The notes beneath the pieces are model-generated. The model was not told the DNA's origin. It saw nothing but the letters and a program-made list of their open reading frames with translations, and did not search any database. DNA of 64,000 nt. Source: GM7GCV1 sp965222065 (GTDB lineage Bacteria; Pseudomonadota; Gammaproteobacteria; Pseudomonadales; GM7GCV1). Every line of letters begins with the position of its first letter. The first letter of the stretch is position 1. Of the stretch, positions 27,521-36,877 are shown one piece after another. The DNA lies in contig OZ244933.1 of NCBI GenBank assembly GCA_965222065.1, positions 1,240,001 to 1,304,000 on the forward strand, in the 5' to 3' direction. The position numbers and the translations under genes are program-made.

Positions 27521-27976
27521 AAACGACCTTATCGCTTGGAAAAGACATTGAAGGTCTAGACTAAGTGGCTAATTGCAGCAAAGCAACTTTGCTAGGAAGG
27601 GTTAGTTTTCTGTAAATGGCTATCAGGATAGCAGCAACCATCACCTGGTTTAAATTCAGCACCACTCGGCGACCTGGCAGCAGCCGAGAGGCAAAGAAAA
27701 ATTCGGAGGCAAGCGAGGACTGTCTGAGCGCTTTAGCGCGAGTTTACTCGTTTAATGCACTCGCCCTCCGGATCGCCTTTCAGGCGCTGTCTCACTTCGT
27801 TCGGCTCGCAGCGCCGCATCTCAAAAGTGAGCGAGGGAACCTGATTTTAAGAGCAGGCTGCGGAGAGCCTACCCCGCGAGCATAGCGAGTGCCTTGGGTA
27901 TTGGGAGCAATGCTTTTGGTAACTTTTGGCGCAACAAAAGTTACGCCCCACTCAGTGGTTACAAAGTTAGAAAAAA
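27521..27976. other. 456-base gene-free stretch with a 10-bp inverted repeat
   Basis: Between the LON gene and phoH I see no credible gene. The region is rich in short CGAG/CTCG-type near-repeats (about 27715-27895) and ends in a perfect 10-bp inverted repeat, GTAACTTTTG (27919-27928) and CAAAAGTTAC (27935-27944), with a six-base spacer. The composition differs from the genes around it and resembles degenerate intergenic repeat debris of other gammaproteobacteria. The short plus-strand frame at 27616-27885 has no recognisable protein character. Confidence 0.5.
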
Positions 27977-29437
27977 CTACAAATTTTCCTCTGCAAATGC
28001 CGCAAGAGCCGACCTTTCTATCCCCCCAATATGCATCAGCCCTGCCCGCTCAAAGTATTTGAACTTCTCGACGATGTAGGTCAATCCGGAGGTCAGCGGT
28101 GTGATGTATTTGTTATCAATCTGGGCGAGATTGCCCAGAATAATAATCTTGGAGTTATTGCCGACCCGGGTAATGACGGATTTAAGCTGGAACTGGGTCA
28201 GCCCCTGCGCTTCATCGATGATAATCAGCGCGTTATTAAATGATCGGCCACGCATAAAGTTAAGCGATTTAAACTGGATATTCGCGCGTTCCTTGACGTA
28301 TTCGACACTGCTGTAGGGAGATTCATCCCCACCGTGCAGGACCTCAAGGTTATCGTCGAAAGCGGCCAGCCAGGGCGCCATTTTTTCTTCTTCAGTACCT
28401 GGCAGGAAGCCGATATCTTCGGCAATGGGTGGCGTTGATCGAGCGACGATCAGCTTGGTGAATCGCTTTTCTTCCAGGATGGCATGTAGACCATAGGCCA
28501 GTGCGAGCAGGGTTTTACCACTTCCCGCGGGACCGGTCAGGATATTCAAATCCAGTTCATCCTGACGCAACAGATTCAAGGCCAGTGCCTGCTCCAGATT
28601 ACGTGGCTGCAGCCCCCAAACCCGCTGGGCCATCATGAGCTCCGGATTGAGATCCTGTAGTTTTACTGTCGACTCTGTCATCGAATCAATGCGACCGACA
28701 AAGTTTTCCTCGTCGCAGACAAACAGGTTGGGATAGGGGTCCTGAAACAGGGCACGATCGACAACATGATAGGTTGCTCGCGCTTCCTGCACGGTTTCGA
28801 CATCGACAACCCGATCCCAAAACCGTCCTTCGGCCTGCTCAACCCCTGTGGCCAGCAGATCGATGTCGTCAAGAACCTTGTCGTTGCGGTAATCCTCAAC
28901 ATGTTCCAGGCCGGAACCCCTGGCCTTCAGGCGCATGTTGATATCCTTGGTCACCAGGCAGACAAATGCACCCGGGTTTTCCGAGGCCAGCTGCAAAGCA
29001 ACATTAATAATCCGGTTATCGTTATCGTGATCCTGGGTCAGCCTTAAAAAGGCGGCATCCTTGGTTTCAGTCAATACCTGATCCGGATAAACAGCCAGGG
29101 TTCCATATACTTCCCCGGCGCTGGAATCCCCATGGGCAAGCACCTGGACTCCTTCCTTAATATCAGAGGTACTGGCATTGACCATCAACCTGTCGATGGC
29201 ATTAATGGCGATACGAGCCTCTCGGCTGACATCTTTATCTCGCCGGTCCTTAATATGGTCCAGCTCTTCGAGCACGGTCATGGGGATAATCACCTTGTGC
29301 TCGGCGAACGAATGGATTGCGAGTGGATCATGCAACAATACGTTGGTATCCAGTACGTAGATTTTATTTTCAGCTTCGGCCTTGCTGGCCTTGGCTTTCT
29401 TCAGGTCTATGGGAACTGGCGAAGCCGTAGGACTCAT
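27977..29437 (-). CDS. PhoH family protein with N-terminal PIN domain
   Basis: 486 residues. PIN-type nuclease domain at the N-terminus (~25-165; KIYVLDTNVLLHDP with the first acidic residues), then a PhoH-type ATPase with Walker A GPAGSGKTLLALAYG and Walker B-like ALIIIDEAQGLT. This PIN-PhoH fusion is the PhoH2/YlaK-type architecture, shown in some bacteria to be an RNA helicase/ribonuclease. I chose ATG 29437: AAAGGTGG lies at correct spacing upstream; the longer frame to 29464 is less likely. Convergent to nothing; no operon partner. Confidence 0.92.
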   Translation of the reverse strand: MSPTASPVPIDLKKAKASKAEAENKIYVLDTNVLLHDPLAIHSFAEHKVIIPMTVLEELDHIKDRRDKDVSREARIAINAIDRLMVNASTSDIKEGVQVLAHGDSSAGEVYGTLAVYPDQVLTETKDAAFLRLTQDHDNDNRIINVALQLASENPGAFVCLVTKDINMRLKARGSGLEHVEDYRNDKVLDDIDLLATGVEQAEGRFWDRVVDVETVQEARATYHVVDRALFQDPYPNLFVCDEENFVGRIDSMTESTVKLQDLNPELMMAQRVWGLQPRNLEQALALNLLRQDELDLNILTGPAGSGKTLLALAYGLHAILEEKRFTKLIVARSTPPIAEDIGFLPGTEEEKMAPWLAAFDDNLEVLHGGDESPYSSVEYVKERANIQFKSLNFMRGRSFNNALIIIDEAQGLTQFQLKSVITRVGNNSKIIILGNLAQIDNKYITPLTSGLTYIVEKFKYFERAGLMHIGGIERSALAAFAEENL

Positions 29438-29464
29438 ATAAATACCACCTTTAGTAACGAGCAA

Positions 29465-29798
29465 AAGTAACGAGCGGATGCATGGGACAGATAACCACCA
29501 GGACGGAACACAGCTGTCCGGGGAGGGAGCGTTATCAGGGAATTTGGGGAGGACAAGAGGCCGAGCGAATCTGTTGGGGGAATGATGGGGTGAAGAAGTC
29601 CGCTATGCATCTGAAGTGCGATTAGCTGCGAAATTCGCGTAGACTTGAGGTGTATCTATAGACGACCAAACCAACCCTCTGTCGCTTAACCTTGCCTGAC
29701 GAAGAATTGTTTCTTCCAACCAAGCTTTCAAGTAATCTTGCCTTAAACCTGTCTGGATAGACAACCTCTTTTTTCAGTTAATTTCGGATCCTGCTCCC
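29465..29798. other. 334-base divergent intergenic region
   Basis: Between the divergent phoH and PhnD-like genes. Promoters for both must lie here, but no hexamer pair stands out and there is no credible small gene, hairpin or RNA family that I recognise. Confidence 0.4.
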
Positions 29799-30701
29799 GT
29801 GGTAATCACTACCCCCAGGCACTTTATACAAAAAATCGTTATTGCCATGGTTTTGGCATGTGCGCCTCTTTGCGCATCCAGCCAGGTTTCGGAAGCATCG
29901 GAATTCAGAATAGGCAAAGTCACCCTGAACCCGGCCAAGCAGGAAAAGGAAATCGCCCCCATGGCCGGCTTCCTCAGTCAACAGCTGGGCTATAACGAAG
30001 CCGGAACGGTTTATACAAAGGATATTGACGACATGGTCGAACTTTTCGCCCGGGATGAAGTTGAATTCTTCACCGGCTCGTTCTGGGAGGCTGCTGTCCT
30101 GATAAATGAAGGCGTGGGGGAAGCTGTTGCCATAAAATTCAAACGCCAGAGCCCGAGCTACCGATCCCTGATCGTGGTTCACCGGGATAGCGAGATCGAA
30201 GAGATCAGTGACCTGGCCGGCAAGCTGATCGCTTTCGAGGACCCGGATTCTACCAGCGCCTATCGGGTGCCTTACTTGCAGATGCGCAAGGCAGGCCTGG
30301 AAATGGTCGAAAACATCCGTCGTCCGGAGCATGACAGCCTGGTCCATTATCGTTTTTCCAACTCGGAGCAAATTTCATCAGCCTGGCTTTACCGGGGGAT
30401 TGTCGACGCCATCAGTATCAGCGACAGTGACTGGTCAAAGGCCGATAATGTGCCCAGCTTCCAGAAAGAACAATATAAAATCATATACACTTCGGCCGAG
30501 TTACCGAGAGCGGTGGAAGTTGTTCGACGAAATATGCCGCCGGAAGATAAGCAAAAACTCAGGAATATATTGTTTGATCCCAATCTACCCGAAAACCAGG
30601 CCGACATTCTGGACAACTACCATGAAACATCCGGTTTTATCTCGCCCGATCCCGACACGATAAAAGAACTGGAAAATTTCTCCCGATATTTCACCAAGTA
30701 G
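29799..30701 (+). CDS. PhnD-like periplasmic substrate-binding protein
   Basis: 300 residues with a signal sequence (IVIAMVLACAPLCASSQ) and a type 2 periplasmic-binding fold of the phosphate/phosphonate (PhnD) family: FRIGKVTLNPAKQEKEIAPM, VEFFTGSFWEAAVL, IAFEDPDSTSAYRVPYLQM. The start is a GTG (29799) with no strong ribosome site; an internal ATG at 29847 would shorten the signal. No ABC permease or ATPase genes are adjacent. Instead a membrane GGDEF-EAL protein begins 11 bases downstream, so it is more likely a sensor subunit than a transport protein. The ligand is unknown. Confidence 0.82.
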   Translation: MVITTPRHFIQKIVIAMVLACAPLCASSQVSEASEFRIGKVTLNPAKQEKEIAPMAGFLSQQLGYNEAGTVYTKDIDDMVELFARDEVEFFTGSFWEAAVLINEGVGEAVAIKFKRQSPSYRSLIVVHRDSEIEEISDLAGKLIAFEDPDSTSAYRVPYLQMRKAGLEMVENIRRPEHDSLVHYRFSNSEQISSAWLYRGIVDAISISDSDWSKADNVPSFQKEQYKIIYTSAELPRAVEVVRRNMPPEDKQKLRNILFDPNLPENQADILDNYHETSGFISPDPDTIKELENFSRYFTK

Positions 30702-30712
30702 CTGCCGTTCTT

Positions 30713-32872
30713 GTGAAGAAATCTATCCGCAACAAAATTTTACTCGCCATCATTGGCACGACGTTTATTGCCAGCTGTCTGTTATCACTGGTGCTGATAC
30801 TTTTGGCACGTGCTGACTTTAAAACAGTCGCGGATGACTATCTCCTCAGGCTGGAGCAAACAAGTATCGCCTACTTTGATAACACCATAGCCAACAGTGT
30901 TCAGAATTTGTCCAAAACACTGGTTAATCCGCTTTACTACGACGATTTTGACTACATCCAACACCAGCTCTCGTTTGCGGAAGACCAGATCAGCGTTGAC
31001 TCAGTAATGATCCTGGATACTGAAGGAGCCATCCTTCACGAGGGCAACAATGACTTCCCCCGCCTCGGTACGCTGATTGAAATTCCCGCGGACGATCTGG
31101 CATCCCTGCACCAGGGACAGCTGGTAATGAATACGTCGGAAGACCAGCGGATCGCCTTGCAGGGAATCTTTCTCGGTGACGACATGCTTGGCATTCTGAG
31201 AATGACAAGCCAGCCATACGCCATGGCCGGGTTCATCCGGGATAGTTACGATCAGGTTCAGCAGCAGACGCAAAGCATGATTTTGGTATATGCCCTGGGT
31301 GCAGCAGGAATCACCATGGTCATGCTGATATTTGCGGGAATAGGTGCCTGGGTAACATCGGACCGGCTGGTCAAGCCAGTACAGCTGCTGAAACAGCAGG
31401 CCGAGCAAATGGGTTCGGGAAACCTGCAGATCCAGCAGCGAATCGATCGGGCAGATGAACTGGGCGACCTGGCGAAATCTATTTACACCATGGCAGCTGA
31501 CCTTGAGCTGCAGAATAGATCCGTCAAATACCTCGCCTTTCACGATTCACTGACCGGCATCGCCAACCGCTCCAGCTTTCAAATGGATCTTGAGGACCAG
31601 ATTGTTCGGGCCACAGAGCAACATGAAACCTGTGCGCTCATTTTTATCGATGTGGATGATTTCAAAAGCATCAACGATGCCGCAGGACACGACCATGGTG
31701 ACCGGGCACTTAAACTGATGGCGGACCGGATTAGCGAAGCAGCCCAGGAATCCTTTGAAGCCGGCGAGATCCAGCCATCTGTTGCGCGTATCGGCGGAGA
31801 TGAATTTACCGTGCTTGTCCCGGGCAATCGCAATGAAGCCCAATTGCGACATATCGTCGAACGCATTCTGGAAATTCTTTCAAGGCCCTTGATGGTAGAG
31901 GGAGAGTTGCACCAGGTATCGGGCAGTATCGGCATTTCGCAGTTTCCCAAAGATGGTGACAGTGCCAGCAGCCTTCTAAATGCCGCAGATAAGGCCATGT
32001 ACCACAGCAAGTTTGCCGGCAAGGGGACCTATCGTTTTTATGACGCAAGCATGACCAGTGAAGACCAGAGCGTCCACCGAATCAAAACCGAATTTAAAGC
32101 AGCGCTGGCCAATCCGGATGAACTGGAGTTGCTTTATCAGCCTATTGTGCATATTCAAACAGGGGAGATTCACGGTGGCGAAGCACTCATGCGCTGGCAC
32201 CACCCCAAGCTGGGGACCATTGAACCCGCGCAGTTTATTTCTGTCGTGGAAAACAATGAAATTGCGTGAGCAGCCGATCTTTGGGTAATTGAATCCACGC
32301 TGGACTTTCTGGAAACCATCGATTTTTCCCGGCACCCAAATTTTGTTGTTTCCGCCAATATTTCGGCCAGCAACCTGGTGCGCGAACAATTTCCGGAAGC
32401 CGTATCAAGGTTGCTGAAACAAAGCCCGGTCAACCCCAAACATTTGCAGCTGGAAATCACAGAAACCTATTTGCATCGCGACGAAGAAAAGGCCATGCAA
32501 TCGCTTAAAACCATACAGGCAGAGGGGGTCAAGCTCTGGCTGGATGATTTCTGTACCGGCTATAGCTCACTGAAACATCTGCATATGTTCCCAACCAACG
32601 GCATCAAGATTGACCGGCAATTTGTGGTTAACCTGAATAAACGCAACGAAGACCGCCTGCTGGTCAACTCCATGATATCTCTGGCGGACTCCTTCAACAT
32701 CGGTGTGGTAGCCGAAGGCATCGACAACCAGGCGGATCGGGAACTATTGCTTTCCCTGGGTTGCCCGCTGGGCCAGGGCGAACTCTTTAGCAAGCCTGTT
32801 AGTGCCAACACATTTAAGCAACTGGTGTCGACGAAAACGCGCCTGCCACTGACAGACGACGAATCTGCTTAG
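30713..32872 (+). pseudogene. membrane GGDEF-EAL protein interrupted by one in-frame TGA
   Basis: Frame 30713-32872 (GTG start, 719 codons) encodes a complete two-domain c-di-GMP protein except for TGA at 32267-32269 (codon 519). Order: TM (~8-28), periplasmic sensor (~30-190), TM (~193-215), HAMP (~216-270), GGDEF (~280-445, motif GGDEF intact in RIGGDEFTVLV), EAL. The EAL motif (GGEALMRW) precedes the stop; the remaining EAL residues follow in the same frame: NISASN, LEITETY, DDFCTGYSSL, IKIDRQF and GQGELFSKP. Aligning the surrounding phrase with typical EAL domains shows no gain or loss of residues, so only one codon is affected (for example CGA to TGA). As read, a 518-residue protein with full GGDEF and truncated EAL is made. 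Confidence 0.85.
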
Positions 32873-32906
32873 ACATTGAGTTTATTTGCCAGCTACTACT
32901 CATAAA

Positions 32907-32934
32907 AAAAAGCCCCAAAATCGGGGCTTTTTTT
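32907..32934. terminator. bidirectional terminator
   Basis: AGCCCC (32911-32916) pairs with GGGGCT (32923-32928), flanked by an A run and a T run. It separates the converging GGDEF-EAL gene and pckA and can serve both. Confidence 0.88.
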
Positions 32935-32971
32935 TATGCTCTGTTTTTTCCAGCCAGCCTGGCCATAAATA

Positions 32972-34654
32972 CTAGGCAGTTTTTGACAAGGCTTCTGCAG
33001 GAAGCTGGGGACCTGCTGAAACCAGTGCAGCCCCCTCTTCCGTGTCGGTAAATTGAACAAAATTATCGACAAACAACTGCCCCAGTTTGCTCGCCCTGGC
33101 ATCCCACTCCTCAGGATCGGCATAGGTATCCCTGGGATCCAGAATGGACCCGTCAACACCCGGCAACACCTTGGGTATGGACAAGTTAAATATTGGCAGC
33201 TCCTGTGCCGGCGCTTCATCAATGGTTCCATCAAGAATGGCATCAATAATGGCGCGGGTATTTTTCAGGGAAATTCGTTTGCCAGTGCCATTCCAGCCAG
33301 TATTCACCAAGTAGGCACTGGCTCCCGCGGCCTGCATGCGCTTGACCAGAACCTCGGCATATTGCGTTGGGTGCAGCGACAGGAACGCCGCTCCAAAGCA
33401 GGATGAAAAGGTAGGCGTAGGCTCGGTAATACCGCGCTCGGTTCCCGCCAGCTTGGCGGTAAAGCCGGACAGGAAATGGTACTGGGTCTGATCATCTGTC
33501 AATTTGGCAACAGGCGGCAGTACACCAAATGCATCGGCTGTCAGGAAAATCACTTTTTTGGCATGACCACCTTTGGATACCGGCTTGACGATATTCTCGA
33601 TGTGATAAATCGGATAGGACACCCGGGTATTCTCGGTCACCGATCCATCGGAAAAATCCAGTTTGCCATTCTCGTCGATGGTCACGTTTTCCAGCAGTGC
33701 ATCACGGCGAATGGCGTTGTAAATATCGGGCTCTTTTTCCGCATCCAGATCGATGGTCTTGGCATAGCAGCCACCTTCAAAATTGAATACCCCGGTGTCA
33801 TCCCAGCCATGCTCATCATCACCGATCAGTGCCCGCTTGGGGTCGGCAGAAAGGGTGGTTTTGCCCGTGCCGGATAAACCAAAGAAAATCGCCACATCGC
33901 CTTCCCCGCCCACATTGGCGGAGCAATGCATGGAAGCTACCCCCTGCAATGGCAACAGGTAGTTCATCATGGAGAACATCCCTTTTTTCATCTCGCCGCC
34001 ATACCATGTGCCGCCAATCAACTGAATACGCTCAGTCAAATTAAAGGCCACAAAGGTCTCCGAATTCATGCCGTGCCGCTGCCAGTCAGGATTGGTTGCC
34101 TTGGAGGCATTAACCACCACAAAGTCGGGCTCAAAGTTTTCCAACTCCTCCTCGGAAGGCCGGATAAACATATTTTTGACAAAGTGTGCCTGCCAGGCGA
34201 CTTCCATCACAAAACGAACACTCAGGGCCGAGTCCTTGTTGGCGCCACAGTAGCCATCCACAACATAGAGTTTTTTATTGGTGAGCTGATTGCCGACGAT
34301 GCTCTTCAGGTCATTCCAGGTATCCTGTGTGATCGGCTTGTTGTCATTTTTTGCGCCACCCGTGCCATTCCACCAAAAGGTATCGCGCGTGGTGTCATCC
34401 TTCACGATAAATTTGTCTTTGGGGGAACGCCCGGTGTATTCACCGGTAAAGACATTCACCGCCCCGAGACTGGAGAGATAGCCTTTTTCATAGCCTTCCA
34501 GCTCGGGCGACATTTCATCGGCAAACAGCTTTTCGTAGGACGGGTTGTAAATCACTTCGTCGGGATGATGGATGCCGAGCGAAGCCAAGTGATCGATGAC
34601 TTTCTGAATGGACATAATGGGGACAGGGGTGTCTGTATTTTGTTGCAAAATCAA
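32972..34654 (-). CDS. pckA: phosphoenolpyruvate carboxykinase (ATP)
   Basis: ATP-type PEPCK converting oxaloacetate to PEP in gluconeogenesis. Present: FTGRSPKDKF, RIQLIGGTWYGGEMKKG, Walker A GLSGTGKTTLSAD and the kinase-2-like DDEHGWDDTGVFN. Start is ambiguous. TTG 34654 has a strong AGAAGGGG site seven bases upstream and gives 560 residues. ATG 34615 (MSIQKVIDHL) gives 547 and matches E. coli PckA better, but lacks a ribosome site. I report the TTG. hslR and yrfG lie just beyond, as in the E. coli yrfG-hslR-hslO-pckA region, but hslO is missing here. Confidence 0.95.
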   Translation of the reverse strand: MILQQNTDTPVPIMSIQKVIDHLASLGIHHPDEVIYNPSYEKLFADEMSPELEGYEKGYLSSLGAVNVFTGEYTGRSPKDKFIVKDDTTRDTFWWNGTGGAKNDNKPITQDTWNDLKSIVGNQLTNKKLYVVDGYCGANKDSALSVRFVMEVAWQAHFVKNMFIRPSEEELENFEPDFVVVNASKATNPDWQRHGMNSETFVAFNLTERIQLIGGTWYGGEMKKGMFSMMNYLLPLQGVASMHCSANVGGEGDVAIFFGLSGTGKTTLSADPKRALIGDDEHGWDDTGVFNFEGGCYAKTIDLDAEKEPDIYNAIRRDALLENVTIDENGKLDFSDGSVTENTRVSYPIYHIENIVKPVSKGGHAKKVIFLTADAFGVLPPVAKLTDDQTQYHFLSGFTAKLAGTERGITEPTPTFSSCFGAAFLSLHPTQYAEVLVKRMQAAGASAYLVNTGWNGTGKRISLKNTRAIIDAILDGTIDEAPAQELPIFNLSIPKVLPGVDGSILDPRDTYADPEEWDARASKLGQLFVDNFVQFTDTEEGAALVSAGPQLPAEALSKTA

Positions 34655-34775
34655 TGAAAAACCCCTTCTAAAACAAGGAGTTCTGCGAAGTGCGCGAGAT
34701 TATAAGAACTATGGGATGTTATCTGAACGGCAAAAAATGAAAGGAAATGGGACTAACTTTCAGCCTGATGCCCGA

Positions 34776-35183
34776 CTACTGGTCGGCATCCCCTTCCAGG
34801 CTGCGCCGCTTGAATCTGTGGATTTGTCGACGTTGTTTTTTTGTTGGCCGGGTATCCGAGACCAGGAAGGCACCCCTCGCTGCCTTGCGATCAGCAGCAC
34901 GGTCTTCCCTTTCTTTGATACTCGCTTCGGTTTCTTCATACAGCTCTTGTGCTTCCGGTGCGCTGCGCCGCTGGTCAGACAAGGCTTTTACCACCACGGT
35001 TTTTTCGTCCCAGCCGGCCCTGAACTTTATTTCGTCGCCGGGTTTAATTTCCCGACTGGGCTTGGCCCTGACACCATTGACCCGTACCTTGCCGCCGTCG
35101 ATATCCTGTTTGGCCAGCGAGCGTGTTTTGTAGAAGCGGCAGGCCCATAGCCATTTGTCGATCCGTACAGAGGGTTCAGCCAT
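34776..35183 (-). CDS. hslR: ribosome-associated heat shock protein Hsp15
   Basis: 135 residues: N-terminal S4 RNA-binding domain (RIDKWLWACRFYKTRSLAKQ, GKVRVNGVRAKPSREIKPGDE) and a basic C-terminal tail. Hsp15 binds free 50S subunits carrying nascent chains and helps recycle stalled ribosomes after heat shock. Its start overlaps the yrfG stop by eight bases. Confidence 0.95.
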   Translation of the reverse strand: MAEPSVRIDKWLWACRFYKTRSLAKQDIDGGKVRVNGVRAKPSREIKPGDEIKFRAGWDEKTVVVKALSDQRRSAPEAQELYEETEASIKEREDRAADRKAARGAFLVSDTRPTKKQRRQIHRFKRRSLEGDADQ

Positions 35184-35847
35184 GCATCAGATCCCGAAAA
35201 TCAACTATGGCCTCATAATCCAGTGAGGCCCTGGCTGGCCGGGTCATATCCGGTGTTTCAATCGCACGCAGATGCCGGATTCCAAAACGTTTTGCGCTGT
35301 GAAGGACATCATGATTATCGTCAATAAAAAGAGTGCGCGCCTTATCAAACATCAGCTCTCCCTCAAGAGCTTGCCAGAACTCCTGGGTCTCCTTGGGCGC
35401 CAGAAAGTCATGGGAACTACAAATGCGATCAAAGTACTGGCGCATATCCAGCCGGCCGAATTTCAGGTCAATACTCCAGTGGTGAGCATTGGTCACCAAT
35501 ACCACGCGCTTCCCCGAGCGGGAAAGCCACTGCAAAAACTCTTCTGCCTGGGGACGATAGCGCACACGATCCAATACCTCGCGCTTGAGCTCTATAATCT
35601 CGATATCAAGCTCACGCTCCCAGTATTCCAGGCAATACCAATCCAGCGTGCCCTGCATAACCTGATAGCGGTCATGCAAATGCCGCCGAACCTGGTCGGC
35701 GTCCAGCCCCCGGATCTCGGCGTAACGGACAGGCAAATATTCCAGCCAGAAATAATTGTCGTAGTGCAAATCCAGCAACGTACCATCCATGTCCAGAAAC
35801 ACTTCATCAACCTGCTCCCAATCAACCAGGATTTTTTCTGCAGACAT
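35176..35847 (-). CDS. yrfG: GMP/IMP nucleotidase, HAD family
   Basis: 223-residue HAD phosphatase matching YrfG: DMDGTLLDLHYDNYFW (motif I with the two aspartates), VLVTNAHHWS (motif II) and FIDDNHDVLHSA (motif IV). E. coli YrfG hydrolyses GMP and IMP. ATG 35847 (MSAEKILVDW) is preferred over the longer frame to 35889. Operon with hslR; divergent from cysQ. Confidence 0.93.
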   Translation of the reverse strand: MSAEKILVDWEQVDEVFLDMDGTLLDLHYDNYFWLEYLPVRYAEIRGLDADQVRRHLHDRYQVMQGTLDWYCLEYWERELDIEIIELKREVLDRVRYRPQAEEFLQWLSRSGKRVVLVTNAHHWSIDLKFGRLDMRQYFDRICSSHDFLAPKETQEFWQALEGELMFDKARTLFIDDNHDVLHSAKRFGIRHLRAIETPDMTRPARASLDYEAIVDFRDLMHG

Positions 35848-35901
35848 ATTTTTTTGCTCGGTCACGTTGATATGGCACCCCCATAACATTCACACTAAAA
35901 C

Positions 35902-35928
35902 TTATCACGATTGAGGGCGCGCTATAAT
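35902..35928 (+). promoter_or_regulatory. probable cysQ promoter
   Basis: TATAAT at 35923-35928 with a weak upstream TTATCA (35902-35907, 15-base spacing). The predicted start near 35935 falls before the chosen cysQ ATG at 35972 and excludes the longer frame at 35927. Confidence 0.5.
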
Positions 35929-35971
35929 GACGCCCCATGTAATTCGCTTCAACATTCAGGAAAGTCATTTA

Positions 35972-36793
35972 ATGGAAATTACCCGCCAGTTGCTCGACCA
36001 GGTCGTCAATATTGCCCATCTTGCCGGACAGGCAATTCTTGAGGTATATCACGACAAGGAAGGTTTTGATACAGACACCAAGGCCGACAATTCCCCCGTC
36101 ACCAAGGCCGATCTGGCCGCCCACGCCATTATTGAGCCCGCACTTGCCGCTATTGATCTGGATATTCCGGTGCTGTCAGAAGAGTCGACCATCCCGGATT
36201 ACGAAATCCGTTCAACCTGGCACCAATACTGGATTGTCGATCCCCTGGACGGTACCAAGGAATTTATCAAACGCAATGGCGAATTTACCGTCAATATTGC
36301 CCTGATTGAAAACGGCGTCCCCGTGCTTGGCGTTGTCTATGTACCTGTTGCCGACATCTACTACATAGGTGCAAAACATATTGGGGCGGCAAAAATTACC
36401 AGCGGCAAGGAAACGCCGATCCAGGTCAAAAGCCTGAAGGAAAAAGCCACTGGCGAACCACTCGTCGTTGTGGCCAGTCGCAGCCATGGATCCGAAGCCG
36501 TGGAAGAATGCATCGAAAAACTGACCAAAGAGTTTGGCAAAGTCGAACGCAGCAGCATGGGCAGTTCACTCAAACTTTGCCTGGTGGCCGAAGGTGCTGC
36601 CGACATCTATCCGCGCCTGGCACCGACCTCAGAATGGGATACCGCCGCCGCCCAGGCAGTCGTTGAGGCCGCCGGGGGTACCGTGGTCGATGCCGAACTC
36701 AAGGAGCTGCGTTACAACGCCAAGGCGGACATCCTGAACCCATACTTTTATGTGCTGGGTGATACCAAATTTAATTGGGCTGCGCTCTTGTAG
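35972..36793 (+). CDS. cysQ: 3'(2'),5'-bisphosphate nucleotidase
   Basis: 273 residues of the inositol-monophosphatase fold. Metal site motifs: KADNSPVTKAD, LSEES, WIVDPLDGTKEF and the C-terminal SEWDTAAAQAVVEAAGG. CysQ hydrolyses 3'-phosphoadenosine 5'-phosphate left by sulfate assimilation. ATG 35972 has AGGAAAG at good spacing. In pseudomonads cysQ neighbours nudE and yrfG; nudE is absent here. Confidence 0.95.
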   Translation: MEITRQLLDQVVNIAHLAGQAILEVYHDKEGFDTDTKADNSPVTKADLAAHAIIEPALAAIDLDIPVLSEESTIPDYEIRSTWHQYWIVDPLDGTKEFIKRNGEFTVNIALIENGVPVLGVVYVPVADIYYIGAKHIGAAKITSGKETPIQVKSLKEKATGEPLVVVASRSHGSEAVEECIEKLTKEFGKVERSSMGSSLKLCLVAEGAADIYPRLAPTSEWDTAAAQAVVEAAGGTVVDAELKELRYNAKADILNPYFYVLGDTKFNWAALL

Positions 36794-36821
36794 ACACTGG
36801 CCGAAGTAATCGGTCAGACAT

Positions 36822-36853
36822 AAAAAAAGCCGCACTCTTTTGCGGCTTTTTTA
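36822..36853. terminator. bidirectional terminator
   Basis: AGCCGCA (36828-36834) pairs with TGCGGCT (36841-36847), with A and T runs on the two sides, between the convergent cysQ and KAS III genes. Confidence 0.88.
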
Positions 36854-36877
36854 TACGGTCAAGGAAGCAATTATTGC

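Noticed and set aside
27616..27885. 89-residue frame in the 27.5-28.0 kb gap
   Set aside because: No family resemblance, no ribosome site and it overlaps repeat-like sequence.
32267..32269. TGA of the GGDEF-EAL gene as a selenocysteine codon
   Set aside because: The position is not catalytic in EAL domains, no SECIS-like hairpin stands out just downstream, and the family has no selenoproteins that I know of.
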